From positions 1-29,636 of the forward strand of contig DATLMV010000200.1 in assembly GCA_035537095.1 (NCBI GenBank): 29,636 bases of DNA, given 5' to 3'. Every line of letters begins with the position of its first letter. Within the stretch, counting starts at the first letter, position 1. This DNA comes from DASWNP01 sp035537095 (GTDB lineage: Bacteria > Acidobacteriota > Blastocatellia > Pyrinomonadales > Pyrinomonadaceae). Shown one piece after another: positions 1 through 6,504 of the stretch. Under the pieces are notes generated by a model. It made no database searches and was not told the DNA's origin. It saw nothing but the letters and a program-made list of their open reading frames with translations. The translations under genes and the position numbers were made by a program.

Positions 1-682
1 GGTCTTCGCGGTTCTCGATATTGAGCGCCATGTATTCCGTCATCGGCGGAAACTCTGTGTCGCGCGCGAGATTCGGCACGGGCCGCAGGCGCGCGACCGC
101 CGCGCGCAGCACCGTCTTGTTGTCCGTGAACTGTTGCAGGAATCCGATCTGCCCGCTCGTCGAAGCGATGGCGACCTGATCGTTCTGTCCCAACTCATGA
201 TCAATGAACTGCGAGAGCATCCGCCGCGTGCGGCTCAGGCTGTCGAACGACAGGTGCAGGTCGTCTATAAAAAAGAGGATGATGCGTCCTCTATCGAGCG
301 GTCGCGTCGCCGCGTCGCGCACGGTCAGCGGGCGCGACGTGCCGCCACGCGCGGCGGCGAGTTGCGCCTCCTCGTCGAAAGTCCCCGCCGTCACGCGTTC
401 AAAAAACGAGACGGGGACGACCCGCCCGTCAACCTTCAACTCAAACTGCTCGCGCGGAATGTTATCAACGAAACGCCCCTCCTTGTCGAAGACCATCACG
501 TCCGTCTGCACCAACTGCGTCTCGACGCGCACCACGTCCTCCTCGCCCTGCGACGGAGAAACGGGCGGCGGACTCTGCTGCTGCTCCTGCCCGCGCGCGA
601 CGTGCGCGAACGCAACGAGACAGACAATCATTACCGGAAGAAACGCACGACGACGGCGGCGGAAACTTTGGCGGAGACGCAT
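1..682 (-). CDS. VWFA-related acidobacterial-type exported protein, truncated by the window edge
   Basis: The reading frame is open from an ATG at 682 to base 1, so 227 N-terminal residues are visible and the C-terminus is missing. Residues 1-31 form a signal peptide: an Arg-rich start, then a hydrophobic stretch ending near HVARG. After a short Gln/Pro segment comes a beta-rich part (VVRVETQLVQTDVMVFDKEGRFV) typical of the region before the VWA fold in the acidobacterial VWFA-related family. The VWA core begins with ILFFIDDLHLSFDSLSRTR, in the position of the metal-ion adhesion motif. It reads DxHxS rather than the canonical DxSxS, so metal binding may differ. The protein probably works outside the cytoplasmic membrane in protein-protein contacts; its partner is unknown. 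This family is expanded in Acidobacteriota and is the main taxonomic hint in the window. Confidence 0.85.
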   Translation of the reverse strand, partial: MRLRQSFRRRRRAFLPVMIVCLVAFAHVARGQEQQQSPPPVSPSQGEEDVVRVETQLVQTDVMVFDKEGRFVDNIPREQFELKVDGRVVPVSFFERVTAGTFDEEAQLAAARGGTSRPLTVRDAATRPLDRGRIILFFIDDLHLSFDSLSRTRRMLSQFIDHELGQNDQVAIASTSGQIGFLQQFTDNKTVLRAAVARLRPVPNLARDTEFPPMTEYMALNIENRED

Positions 683-773
683 GACGTTTGTTTGACCTCG
701 AACCGAGTCTGTCAATGCTTCACTACAAGGCTAGTTTGCCCTTCGATGCGCGGAGAGTGAGTTTGAGATGCAC

Positions 774-788
774 CATCCTGAAAGGATG
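774..788. repeat. Small palindrome CATCCT-GAA-AGGATG
   Basis: A 6-bp perfect stem with a 3-nt loop lies between the relE-like toxin gene and the VWFA-related gene. There is no T-run after it on either strand, so it is a poor terminator. It resembles the short palindromes in the compound element near 5240-5470 in style, not in sequence. The rest of 683-832 shows nothing recognisable. Confidence 0.35.
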
Positions 789-832
789 TGTCGGCAGAGT
801 CTTGTCGGCGGCAAAGGTCTTTGACCGAAGGA

Positions 833-1099
833 TTACGGAAAATACTTATAGATGTCTTTTCGATTCAAGAAGCGGACAAAGATAACGATTTCGTCTCTGA
901 GCGCGAGCCCGACGCGGTAATCTCCCAGTCTTAAACGAAAATAATTCCCGCTGCCCTTGAGTTTCTTGAGATTGCTTATCTCTGCCAGAGAATCTGCGCG
1001 CTCGATAGTTTCTATAATCTCTTTAACACGCTGCAAAAGAGCTCTATCCTTTAAGCCTTTCAGGTCTTTAACGAAGCTCTCCCTAAATTCAACCTTCAC
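833..1099 (-). CDS. RelE/ParE-family toxin
   Basis: This 88-residue protein has the small basic alpha/beta architecture of RelE/ParE toxins. It starts MKVEFRESFVKDLKGLKD, followed by a long charged helix pair (LLQRVKEIIETIERA), the strand segment YFRLRLGDYRVGLALRD, and a C-terminal FVRFLNRKDIYKYFP. The Arg of DYRVG and the basic C-terminal Arg/Lys residues match positions used by RelE-type ribosome-dependent mRNA endonucleases. Gyrase-poisoning ParE members share the fold, so the target is not certain. The start is GTG, and its GTGA overlaps the antitoxin stop by 4 bp, so the two genes are translationally coupled. It would inhibit growth when its labile antitoxin is lost. Confidence 0.85.
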   Translation of the reverse strand: MKVEFRESFVKDLKGLKDRALLQRVKEIIETIERADSLAEISNLKKLKGSGNYFRLRLGDYRVGLALRDEIVIFVRFLNRKDIYKYFP

Positions 1100-1305
1100 T
1101 TTTCACCCTCTAAAACGGCGAAGACTTCATCGCGGGAGATGGTTTCGCCGTCGAGTCCCTGTTCGATTGCGCGTGAGAGAGCGATCTCTTCCAGAGCCTC
1201 TTCGACGATGTCGCGCACCAGTTCACGCTGTTCTTCGAGGGCTTCGGCCAGAGCCGTCTTCAATAAATCCTTGAGCTTCTCTTCGTCGAATGTTGCTGCC
1301 GCCAT
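1096..1305 (-). CDS. Antitoxin of the RelE-type module
   Basis: This is a 69-residue, very acidic, almost entirely helical protein placed directly before the toxin gene with a 4-bp overlap. The C-terminal segment IALSRAIEQGLDGETISRDEVFAVLEGEK resembles the toxin-wrapping tail of small RelB-like antitoxins. I cannot see a clear DNA-binding motif in the N-terminal coiled helix, so autoregulation is not assured. A strong Shine-Dalgarno sequence (AAGGAGG) sits 7 bases before the ATG at 1305, which fits the usual excess synthesis of antitoxin over toxin. Assignment rests on size, acidity, gene order and overlap more than on a named family. Confidence 0.75.
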   Translation of the reverse strand: MAAATFDEEKLKDLLKTALAEALEEQRELVRDIVEEALEEIALSRAIEQGLDGETISRDEVFAVLEGEK

Positions 1306-1414
1306 CAGCCCGCCTCCTTATCTTGCAAATAAATTAACACCACCGCTCCGAGAAAAGAATAGAGGCAATCGGCGAGTTGTGCAAAAGTTTCCAACTATCG
1401 AGCGGGAGGCAGAA

Positions 1415-1451
1415 ACAGGCGCGAACTCCTGTCGGGAAGTTTCGCGCCTGT
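1415..1451 (-). terminator. Probable terminator hairpin after the membrane-anchored protein
   Basis: An 11-bp perfect inverted repeat (ACAGGCGCGAA / TTCGCGCCTGT) with a 15-nt loop lies 34 bp beyond the stop of the minus-strand gene ending at 1485. Only a short T-rich tract (TTTCT) follows on the minus strand, so termination efficiency is uncertain. Confidence 0.5.
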
Positions 1452-1484
1452 TGTGTTTGTCAGCCTCGCGGATTCGTTTGGCGT

Positions 1485-2333
1485 TCAGCCTTGCGGCGGC
1501 GGCGGCGACGTTTGCGCGGGAGGGGGCTGTGGGCCTCCGGCAGCGTTGGAGAAGTCGTAGGTGAGGTGGATGCGGAGCGCGCCATCTTTGACTTCGGAGC
1601 GGATGTCTTTGGCCTGCGCTTTGAGCGTGCCGCCGGTCGCCTGCACGGGGACGCTAAGCGCGATTTGAGAGCCGCGCATCAGGACAATCGGATTGACGCG
1701 CTGGTTAATCGCGTTCTGCACGAAGCCCGTGACGAGTCCGCCGATGAGCGGCGAGACGCCGTCCAAGTTGACGTTCTCGACGTTGATTTGGCCGTAGAGC
1801 GTCTGCTCCGATTGCTCAAAGCGAAGCTGGATGTTGGCCTGCGCCCACCCTTGAAACTGCATGCATTGGCCGACCACGTTGTAGCTGCCGCTGAAGGCGA
1901 GCGGCGCGACGATCTGCCCGTCCTTCAGACTCACGCCCGTCTTGACGCCGCTTCCTTCAGCCGCCACCACCACCTGACTCTGACAACCGCCGTCCTGCGC
2001 TTTCAGGAAACTGACCGCGCCGTCCGTCGCATAAGCACCGGAGCCGGACGACGCGGCGACAGTCGTCGTGCTTGGCGTCGCCAGTCCTTCGTGCTTATCC
2101 GACGAAGACAGCTTGAAGGTGGGCGCGCCGGTTTTGAAGACCGTGCCGAGCAGGGTGTTGAAGAAATTCTCGTCGAGCGTGAGGACGGCTGTTCCGGGCG
2201 GGTCGCCGCCCGCTTCGGGTGCGCGTACCAACTCGCCCGGCGGCTTCGCGGAGCGCGGCGCGCCGACGAGCAGAAAATAGATCAGCGCGCCGCCGACGAG
2301 CATTCCGACAATCAGCGTCAGGATATACTTCAT
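1485..2333 (-). CDS. Membrane-anchored periplasmic protein of unknown function
   Basis: This 282-residue protein begins with an uncleaved-looking transmembrane helix (residues about 3-25, YILTLIVGMLVGGALIYFLLVG), so most of it should lie in the periplasm. The soluble part is rich in beta-strand patterns and has two cysteines that could pair (GGCQSQ and GQCMQF). A segment near residue 190 (SPLIGGLVTGFVQNAINQRVNPIVL) and the alternating strand after it recall lipid-binding TULIP-like folds such as the YceB/DUF1439 group, but that is a loose impression. The C-terminus is Pro/Gln-rich. The gene starts 16 bp after the stop of the upstream lipoprotein gene and is probably co-transcribed with it. 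No specific function can be assigned. Confidence 0.8.
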   Translation of the reverse strand: MKYILTLIVGMLVGGALIYFLLVGAPRSAKPPGELVRAPEAGGDPPGTAVLTLDENFFNTLLGTVFKTGAPTFKLSSSDKHEGLATPSTTTVAASSGSGAYATDGAVSFLKAQDGGCQSQVVVAAEGSGVKTGVSLKDGQIVAPLAFSGSYNVVGQCMQFQGWAQANIQLRFEQSEQTLYGQINVENVNLDGVSPLIGGLVTGFVQNAINQRVNPIVLMRGSQIALSVPVQATGGTLKAQAKDIRSEVKDGALRIHLTYDFSNAAGGPQPPPAQTSPPPPQG

Positions 2334-2349
2334 CTTTTGTTTCCCTCGT

Positions 2350-3285
2350 CTATGGAACTGCCGGTGAAGCGGTCGTCGCCGGAGACGCGCCCGTCGCGGG
2401 CCGCGCCGGAGATGCGTTGTTGCCGCCGCCGCCGACGCCGCCCATGTTCGACATCACGGCTTGCAGCACGGTCGTCCACATCTTCAAAGTCTGCTGCACC
2501 TGCTCGCCGGTCAACTTGTTCATCCCCGTCGGAATCTCGAACAGCGTCGGGTCAACGTCGGTCTGGATGTCGCGCAGTTCCATCGTCGCCGTCGCGCCGC
2601 TCACGCCCTGCACGTTGCCCGTCGAAGCACTCGCGCCCTCGGCGCGCACGGGCAGCCCCGTGTCCTTATCAACATAGACGAAGCTCTCGCCCTTGACTTC
2701 GCCCGCTTCGGTGTTCGTCTTGGCCGCGCCCGCGATGCGATACTTGACCGCCGTGCGCCCGTTGATTTGCTCTTCGCCGACGCGTTCGACGCCGCGCTGT
2801 TTCTGCAACTGCTCGACGAGCATCCCCGGCGTCATCGCGCGCGGAACTTCAAAGCCGGTCGTCTCCGGCGTCAACTCCATGTACTGCTTGCGGCCTTCGA
2901 GGATGACGTAACGCTTGTCGGCCCTATCGAGAAAGATAATCTTGCCGACGCCGGGCACGCGCGTGTCGAATGCGTAACGGCGGTCTGTGCCGTTGCGCGC
3001 GACTTCGACGTTGAGCGAAGCGGCTGCCGACTGGCTGCCCGTCGTCCGTCCGGCGATGACGTAGGTCGCGCGATACTTCTCCGGCTCGCGCGTCTCGATG
3101 GTCGCGCCGGTCGCATCGGTCGCCGTGTTGGCGTTGAGATTAGCGGCGGGCGATGCGTTGACGTTCGGCGCAGTAGTAGCCGTGTTCGTGTTCGTGGTCG
3201 TCGTCTCCGTGCAGCCCGCGCCCGCGAGAGCCAGACAGCACACGACAAATCCGAAGAAACCCTTTGATGTTTTCCAGAGGCCCAT
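2350..3285 (-). CDS. Lipoprotein with LolA/DUF4412-like fold
   Basis: This 311-residue protein starts with a signal peptide and a lipobox (LAGAGC; lipidated Cys at residue 25). A Thr/Asn/Ala-rich tether runs to about residue 62. The central part alternates hydrophobic strands (KYRATYVIAGRTTG, RYAFDTRVPGVGKIIFLDRADKRYVIL, VKYRIAG, ESFVYVDKDTGLPVRAEG, ELRDIQTDVDPTLFEIPTGM). That order of strands, ending in 'DPTLFEIPTGM', is what I associate with DUF4412 and LolA-like outer-membrane sorting folds. The C-terminus is low complexity (Gly/Asn then Ala/Pro/Thr). A Shine-Dalgarno GAGGAG lies about 9 bases before the ATG. It probably heads a two-gene unit with the membrane-anchored protein. The ligand is unknown. 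Confidence 0.8.
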   Translation of the reverse strand: MGLWKTSKGFFGFVVCCLALAGAGCTETTTTNTNTATTAPNVNASPAANLNANTATDATGATIETREPEKYRATYVIAGRTTGSQSAAASLNVEVARNGTDRRYAFDTRVPGVGKIIFLDRADKRYVILEGRKQYMELTPETTGFEVPRAMTPGMLVEQLQKQRGVERVGEEQINGRTAVKYRIAGAAKTNTEAGEVKGESFVYVDKDTGLPVRAEGASASTGNVQGVSGATATMELRDIQTDVDPTLFEIPTGMNKLTGEQVQQTLKMWTTVLQAVMSNMGGVGGGGNNASPARPATGASPATTASPAVP

Positions 3286-3372
3286 GGAAATATTCTCCTC
3301 ACTTGAAGAACAGACTAGAGTCGAGCGTTAAGTTGTACAGGGGAATCAACCGCCGAGAGCATAACACAAAAC

Positions 3373-3551
3373 AGGGATGAGGGCGGAGGGATGAGGGCGG
3401 AATGAAGAAAGGGAAATGGTCAAAGGGGGAAATGGGGAAGGAATGGAAGAAAGTAGGGTAGATTAACCTTTTCCCTTTAACCCTTTCGCCCTTTGGCCTT
3501 TTCCCCTATGTCTTATCTTTCATCCCTCACCCTGCGGCCCTCATCCCTTCC
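3373..3551. repeat. Nested heptad-repeat inverted element abutting the tdk stop codon
   Basis: Two inverted repeats are nested here. The outer arms contain alternating GGGATGA/GGGCGGA heptads (3373-3400), answered by TCATCCC-type units at 3529-3551. The inner arms are purine-rich AAAGGGGAAAT-type units (about 3407-3459), answered by CTTTAACC/CTTTCGCC-type pyrimidine units (about 3466-3507) with a 7-8 nt period. The right edge begins immediately after the tdk stop codon (TGA at 3554-3552). It could fold as a long RNA hairpin and end tdk transcription. The intergenic gap 3286-3551 holds nothing else that I recognise. Confidence 0.7.
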
Positions 3552-4184
3552 TCAGTCTGCGGCTTCGGTGATGTGGGAGGTGGGGGCGTCGGCGTGCGGG
3601 ACGAAGCAGCGGCGGCAGCGCGCCTCGTAGGCGTTGCCCGCGCCGACGACGACGCGGCCTTCGACCTCGACGATGCGTTGCGAATAGTTGGCGGGCTGGC
3701 CGCAGCGGACGCAGATGGCGTGCGTTTTGGTGATGTATTCGGCGATGGCGAGCAGTTGCGGCATCGGCTCGAAGGGACGGCCCGTGTAGTCCTGATCGAG
3801 TCCGGCGATGATGACGCGGACGCCGCGACCCGCTAGTTGGTTGACGACGGCGACCAACTCGTTATCAAAAAACTGTCCCTCGTCAATCCCGACCACGTCC
3901 GTCGTAGGCTCGACGAGCGCGAGCAACTCCGCCGCCGATTCTACGGGCACGGATTCGTGCCGCATCTCCGAGTGTGAAACGATGTGGTCGAGCGAGAAAC
4001 GCACGTCAATCTTCGGTTTGAAAACCTGCACCTTCTGGCGCGCGATCTTGGCGCGGCGCAGGCGTCGGATCAACTCCTCGGACTTGCCCGAAAACATCGA
4101 ACCCGCGATGACTTCAATCCAACCCGGCGTCGTCCGCAGGTGCGCCGGATGCTCGTCGTTACCCTGTGCCGTCAGTTCTTCCAT
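3552..4184 (-). CDS. tdk: Thymidine kinase (type II)
   Basis: This enzyme phosphorylates thymidine to dTMP with ATP in the salvage pathway. The 210-residue protein has the type II layout. The P-loop is IAGSMFSGKSEELIRRLRRA, followed by the strand QVFKPKID. The Walker-B-like and catalytic region is VVGIDEGQFFDNE. The lasso region has a structural zinc site with cysteine pairs (CVRCGQ and CRRC), and the thymidine-binding stretch is around VVVGAGNAYEARC. A TTG two codons upstream (4190) is possible, but ATG 4184 lies a better distance (about 9 bases) from an AGG of a weak ribosome-binding site. The upstream neighbour is the YjjX-type NTPase, another nucleotide enzyme, 127 bp away with a repeat element in between. 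Confidence 0.95.
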   Translation of the reverse strand: MEELTAQGNDEHPAHLRTTPGWIEVIAGSMFSGKSEELIRRLRRAKIARQKVQVFKPKIDVRFSLDHIVSHSEMRHESVPVESAAELLALVEPTTDVVGIDEGQFFDNELVAVVNQLAGRGVRVIIAGLDQDYTGRPFEPMPQLLAIAEYITKTHAICVRCGQPANYSQRIVEVEGRVVVGAGNAYEARCRRCFVPHADAPTSHITEAAD

Positions 4185-4208
4185 TAACAATTACCTGCTG
4201 TTTAGAAT

Positions 4209-4328
4209 CGGACGATGGACGATGGACAAAACATTTCTGACGAGAGCTATCCTCAACGTCTCGGATATTTCAGCGACGACGGACAGAACCTGTCCGGCCA
4301 TCGTCCATCGTCTATCGTCTATCGTCGG
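4209..4328. repeat. GATGGAC heptad inverted element with conserved core, copy 1
   Basis: The left arm (4209-4227) is made of GGACGAT heptads and the right arm (4292-4328) of ATCGTCC/ATCGTCT heptads. Bases 4211-4225 pair perfectly with 4298-4312. The roughly 70-base core between them shares blocks with the element at 21291-21440: ACAAAACATTTCTG, CGACGAGAG, CGACGACGGACA-like and CCGGCCATCG. The right arm runs into the 3' end of the YjjX-type gene and encodes its last residues (DDRR) and stop codon. Confidence 0.75.
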
Positions 4329-4893
4329 ATGAATATAACTGCGCGTTGTAGAACGGCGCAAAGGCGGCGATGAGCGCGGCCTCGAAACTCATGGCGCGCG
4401 TCAGCAAGTCGCGCGAGAGCACGCCCCAAGCTCCCTGTCGGCTGCGAACGTCGTGCTCGCCCGCCACCTCGTCCATCACTTCGCCGAGTTCGCGTCCCGT
4501 CCGCTCGACGCGCCGCGCAATCTCCAGAGGCATCGTCACCGACGGCGCAGCCCCGAAACTCTCGCGCACGCCGTCGGTCGCGTAGGCCCACCCGCGCAGG
4601 AACGTGTGACGCGTGCCGCCGAGCGTGATCGAGTGAAAGCCGCCTTCGAGCCCGACGTAGAGCGCCGCCGTCTGCTGCTCGCCCGCCAACTGTTCGCGCA
4701 CCGCCTCCGCACGCTCGCGCGCCCCGCGCATCAACATCATGTCCGAGAGCGGCATCGCCGCGATGCTCGTCTCCACGGGCCGCGCGATCAGTTCGATTTT
4801 GCCCCACGCGCCGTTGACGCCCGCGATGCGCGCACACGCCGCACGCACAGCCACAATCTTAGCCGCGCGTCCCGAGCCGAGTGCGATTTTCAT
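4312..4893 (-). CDS. yjjX: Inosine/xanthosine triphosphatase, YjjX/DUF84 family
   Basis: This housecleaning enzyme hydrolyses non-canonical purine NTPs (ITP, XTP) so that they are not built into nucleic acids. The 193-residue protein has the family features. It opens MKIALGSGRAAKIVAVRAA, has the conserved substrate-binding stretch RPVETSIAAMPLSDMMLMRGARERAEAV, then ALYVGLEGGFHSI with the catalytic acidic residue. The helical end reads GAWGVLSRDLLTRAMSFEAALIAAFAPFYNAQLY. Family members usually end near that last PFxNxxLY. Here the extra SSDDRR and stop codon come largely from an adjoining heptad repeat (codons at 4312-4326). The gene lies upstream of tdk on the same strand. Confidence 0.88.
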   Translation of the reverse strand: MKIALGSGRAAKIVAVRAACARIAGVNGAWGKIELIARPVETSIAAMPLSDMMLMRGARERAEAVREQLAGEQQTAALYVGLEGGFHSITLGGTRHTFLRGWAYATDGVRESFGAAPSVTMPLEIARRVERTGRELGEVMDEVAGEHDVRSRQGAWGVLSRDLLTRAMSFEAALIAAFAPFYNAQLYSSDDRR

Positions 4894-4960
4894 CCTGCGA
4901 TACCGTCTCTATCAAGATTTGATGCGACAAGCAACGGGCCGGACGGTGAGCTAATAACAT

Positions 4961-5197
4961 CTAAAGCGCAGACAGCAGAGCCTTCTCCAATGCTTGCGGT
5001 AACTCTACCGGAAAGAATCTGTCGGCTGAATAGCCGTAATCTTCGCCGCTCTCGTCAATAACACGGATGTAACCATGCGAAGCCGCCTCCGTATCCTCTA
5101 TAACACGGTATAGCTTTCCGGTTTCGAGAGAAGCTTCGTACCCTTCATTATTGAGACAAACTGCAAAACGCAATGCTTGTCTATCACTTTTTTTCAT
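4961..5197 (-). CDS. Small conserved protein of unknown function
   Basis: This 78-residue acidic protein has alternating short strands: ALRFAVCLNNEGYEASLETGKLYRVIEDTEAASHGYIRVIDESGEDYGYSADRFFPVEL. I recognise the pattern, with CxNNEGYEASLE and RVIDESGEDYxYxxxxFxPVELP, from unannotated proteins seen in cyanobacteria and other phyla. It looks like a compact SH3-like barrel, but that is a guess. No signal peptide or membrane segment is present. No good Shine-Dalgarno sequence precedes the ATG at 5197. The gene stands alone, between yjjX and the compound palindromic element. Confidence 0.75.
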   Translation of the reverse strand: MKKSDRQALRFAVCLNNEGYEASLETGKLYRVIEDTEAASHGYIRVIDESGEDYGYSADRFFPVELPQALEKALLSAL

Positions 5198-5238
5198 GGC
5201 TAATCAAGCGACGAGAGGTTTAAGTTTAACGTTCAAAC

Positions 5239-5472
5239 ATAAGAAGCGATTTAAAAGTCCCGTCAGGGACGGATGAAAGTAGCCCAGCGATTCATCGCTG
5301 GGGAATGATGCGAATATGCTCCCAGTCCCGTAGGGACGGCTGATAGAAGCGTTCAGCCGTCCCTACGGGACTCAAAAAACACTTACTTTGATAGTTCCCA
5401 GCGATGAATCGCTGGGCTATTGTCAGTAGTCCCTTCGGGACAAAAGAATCACGATTTTTATAGCTGCTTCTT
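5239..5472. repeat. Compound palindromic element (six hairpins in mirror order)
   Basis: Six small palindromes occur in mirror order. They are GTCCC-gtca-GGGAC (5258-5271), CCCAGCGAT-tc-ATCGCTGGG (5283-5302), GTCCC-gta-GGGAC (5325-5337), GTCCC-tac-GGGAC (5359-5371), CCCAGCGAT-ga-ATCGCTGGG (5397-5416) and GTCCC-ttc-GGGAC (5429-5441). The whole is itself an inverted repeat, bounded by AAGAAGC (5241-5247) and GCTTCTT (5466-5472). It fills most of the 290-bp gap 5198-5487. The style resembles REP/BIME sequences handled by RAYT (IS200/IS605-type) transposases, although no transposase gene is in the window. Any open frame across it is a by-product. Confidence 0.8.
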
Positions 5473-5487
5473 AGATAATTACACCCT

Positions 5488-5808
5488 TCATCGCGCACGT
5501 TTCGTACGTGGCCCTGATTTGCGTCTGGCGGGAACACCCCGCGCGGCTTTTAGCAATTTAGCAGGGAGGTCTAACTTGTCATCTATTAACACATCGGTCG
5601 AGACGCCGACAGAGCGCGCATACTCTAGAAGAATCTGCAAAGGCGGTTGTCGTTTTCCTAGCTCGAAAGCGGAAATATCTTCTCGAATCACATCCTCAGT
5701 TAAGCCCAGACGAAATATCATCTCATTCTGAGACAGACCGAGCGCGCCGCGTATCTGAACAAGCTTTTCCGCAAGGCGAGCAGGCTTAAAGCGTGAACCT
5801 ATTCCCAT
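5488..5808 (-). CDS. XRE-family helix-turn-helix transcriptional regulator
   Basis: This 106-residue DNA-binding protein has one XRE/Cro-type domain at residues 12-68: LAEKLVQIRGALGLSQNEMIFRLGLTEDVIREDISAFELGKRQPPLQILLEYARSVGVSTDVLID. The helix-turn-helix lies around LSQNEMIFRLGL and the recognition helix is followed by the usual FELGKRQPPLQIL. The C-terminal tail is basic (ARRKSGPRTKRAR). The Shine-Dalgarno AGGAGG lies 9 bases before the ATG, and both lie in a 9-bp hairpin. A second dyad is 49 bp upstream of the start. Both are good candidates for feedback control. The unknown 132-residue gene is divergently oriented and may be a target. Confidence 0.85.
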   Translation of the reverse strand: MGIGSRFKPARLAEKLVQIRGALGLSQNEMIFRLGLTEDVIREDISAFELGKRQPPLQILLEYARSVGVSTDVLIDDKLDLPAKLLKAARGVPARRKSGPRTKRAR

Positions 5809-5829
5809 CAGGTTGTTCCTCCTGATGGG
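5804..5829 (-). promoter_or_regulatory. Hairpin over the start codon of the XRE regulator gene
   Basis: A perfect 9-bp inverted repeat (CCCATCAGG / CCTGATGGG) with an 8-nt loop spans the start codon. In the mRNA the ATG lies in the 3' strand of the stem and the AGGAGG is split between the 5' strand and the loop. It could hide the initiation site, or in DNA be an operator for the regulator itself. Confidence 0.6.
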
Positions 5830-5856
5830 ACAAGAAATGTTAGCTCTCGCTTGCTG

Positions 5857-5876
5857 GTAGAGTAAATATACTCTAC
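5857..5876. promoter_or_regulatory. 20-bp dyad, candidate operator between divergent genes
   Basis: The sequence GTAGAGTA-AATA-TACTCTAC is an 8-bp perfect dyad with a 4-bp centre. It lies 48 bp before the XRE start and 158 bp before the divergent gene at 6035. Its size suits a dimeric XRE regulator. No matching second copy was seen in the window. Confidence 0.5.
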
Positions 5877-6034
5877 AATGATACGGCGTCCTGCGTCCGC
5901 CACGAATTTATCGCTGATGACTTTCGCGGCGTTGCTCATCCCGCTCGATGTAAAGCGGTGAGACGCAGGTGTTTGTCAAAGTTCATAGCCAAATAGGACG
6001 CATAAGATAACAAACGCGTACTGTTATTGTCATT

Positions 6035-6433
6035 ATGAGCAAGTCTAAAGCCAGCAGCAAGAAACAGGGCCGAGAGCTTGCGTCGGTGAACATTTTGCCC
6101 CGCTTCAACCCCGCGCATCTGGCTTTGCCGGAGGAGGAGATTCGGCGGCTGGCGTTGATTATCACGACGCGGGATAGTGTCGAGCCGTTTGTGCGGCGGA
6201 TGGTTGTTTTGTTGGATAGCTTGCGGGCCGGAGAGACGGGAGAGGTGGCGCGAATCTCCCGGCAGAGTAAGGACGAAGCATTTGTTGTGTTGATGTCGGC
6301 GATGCGGCGTGCGGTCGGAGAGGGGCGGGTGTTTGCGGCGCGCAATACGGCGTTTATGGCGGCGAGTTATGCGTATCAGAATAGTCTGGATTACGTGTGC
6401 GAGTTGCTGGCTTATCTGAACAGGTTGCGTTGA
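6035..6433 (+). CDS. Unknown protein, 132 residues
   Basis: I do not recognise this family. The protein starts with a basic Lys/Ser-rich segment (MSKSKASSKKQGR). The rest looks mainly helical: LPEEEIRRLALIITTRDSVEPFVRRMVVLLDSLRAG, then GEVARISRQSKDEAFVVLMSAMRRAVGEGRVFAARNTAFMAASYAYQNSLDYVCELLAYLNRLR. There is no signal peptide or membrane helix. Codon use and GC resemble the neighbours, so it looks like a real gene. No clear Shine-Dalgarno sequence precedes the ATG. It is divergent from the XRE regulator gene, with 226 bp between the starts, and could be regulated by it. The high helix content and basic N-terminus would suit a nucleic-acid-associated or structural protein, but nothing specific supports this. 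Confidence 0.7.
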   Translation: MSKSKASSKKQGRELASVNILPRFNPAHLALPEEEIRRLALIITTRDSVEPFVRRMVVLLDSLRAGETGEVARISRQSKDEAFVVLMSAMRRAVGEGRVFAARNTAFMAASYAYQNSLDYVCELLAYLNRLR

Positions 6434-6504
6434 GGTTTATTGACGGGTTGCGTCGGGGTTTTATTCAAAGTTGCCTCGCTTGACAAACGACCGCGCCGCT
6501 TGCA

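Noticed and set aside
1377..2696. 439-codon plus-strand open frame
   Set aside because: It spans two well-supported minus-strand genes and their gap, and reads as Arg/Ala/Asp-rich shadow sequence.
5292..5537. 81-codon minus-strand open frame
   Set aside because: It lies inside the compound palindromic element and overlaps the regulator gene; its peptide only reflects the repeats.
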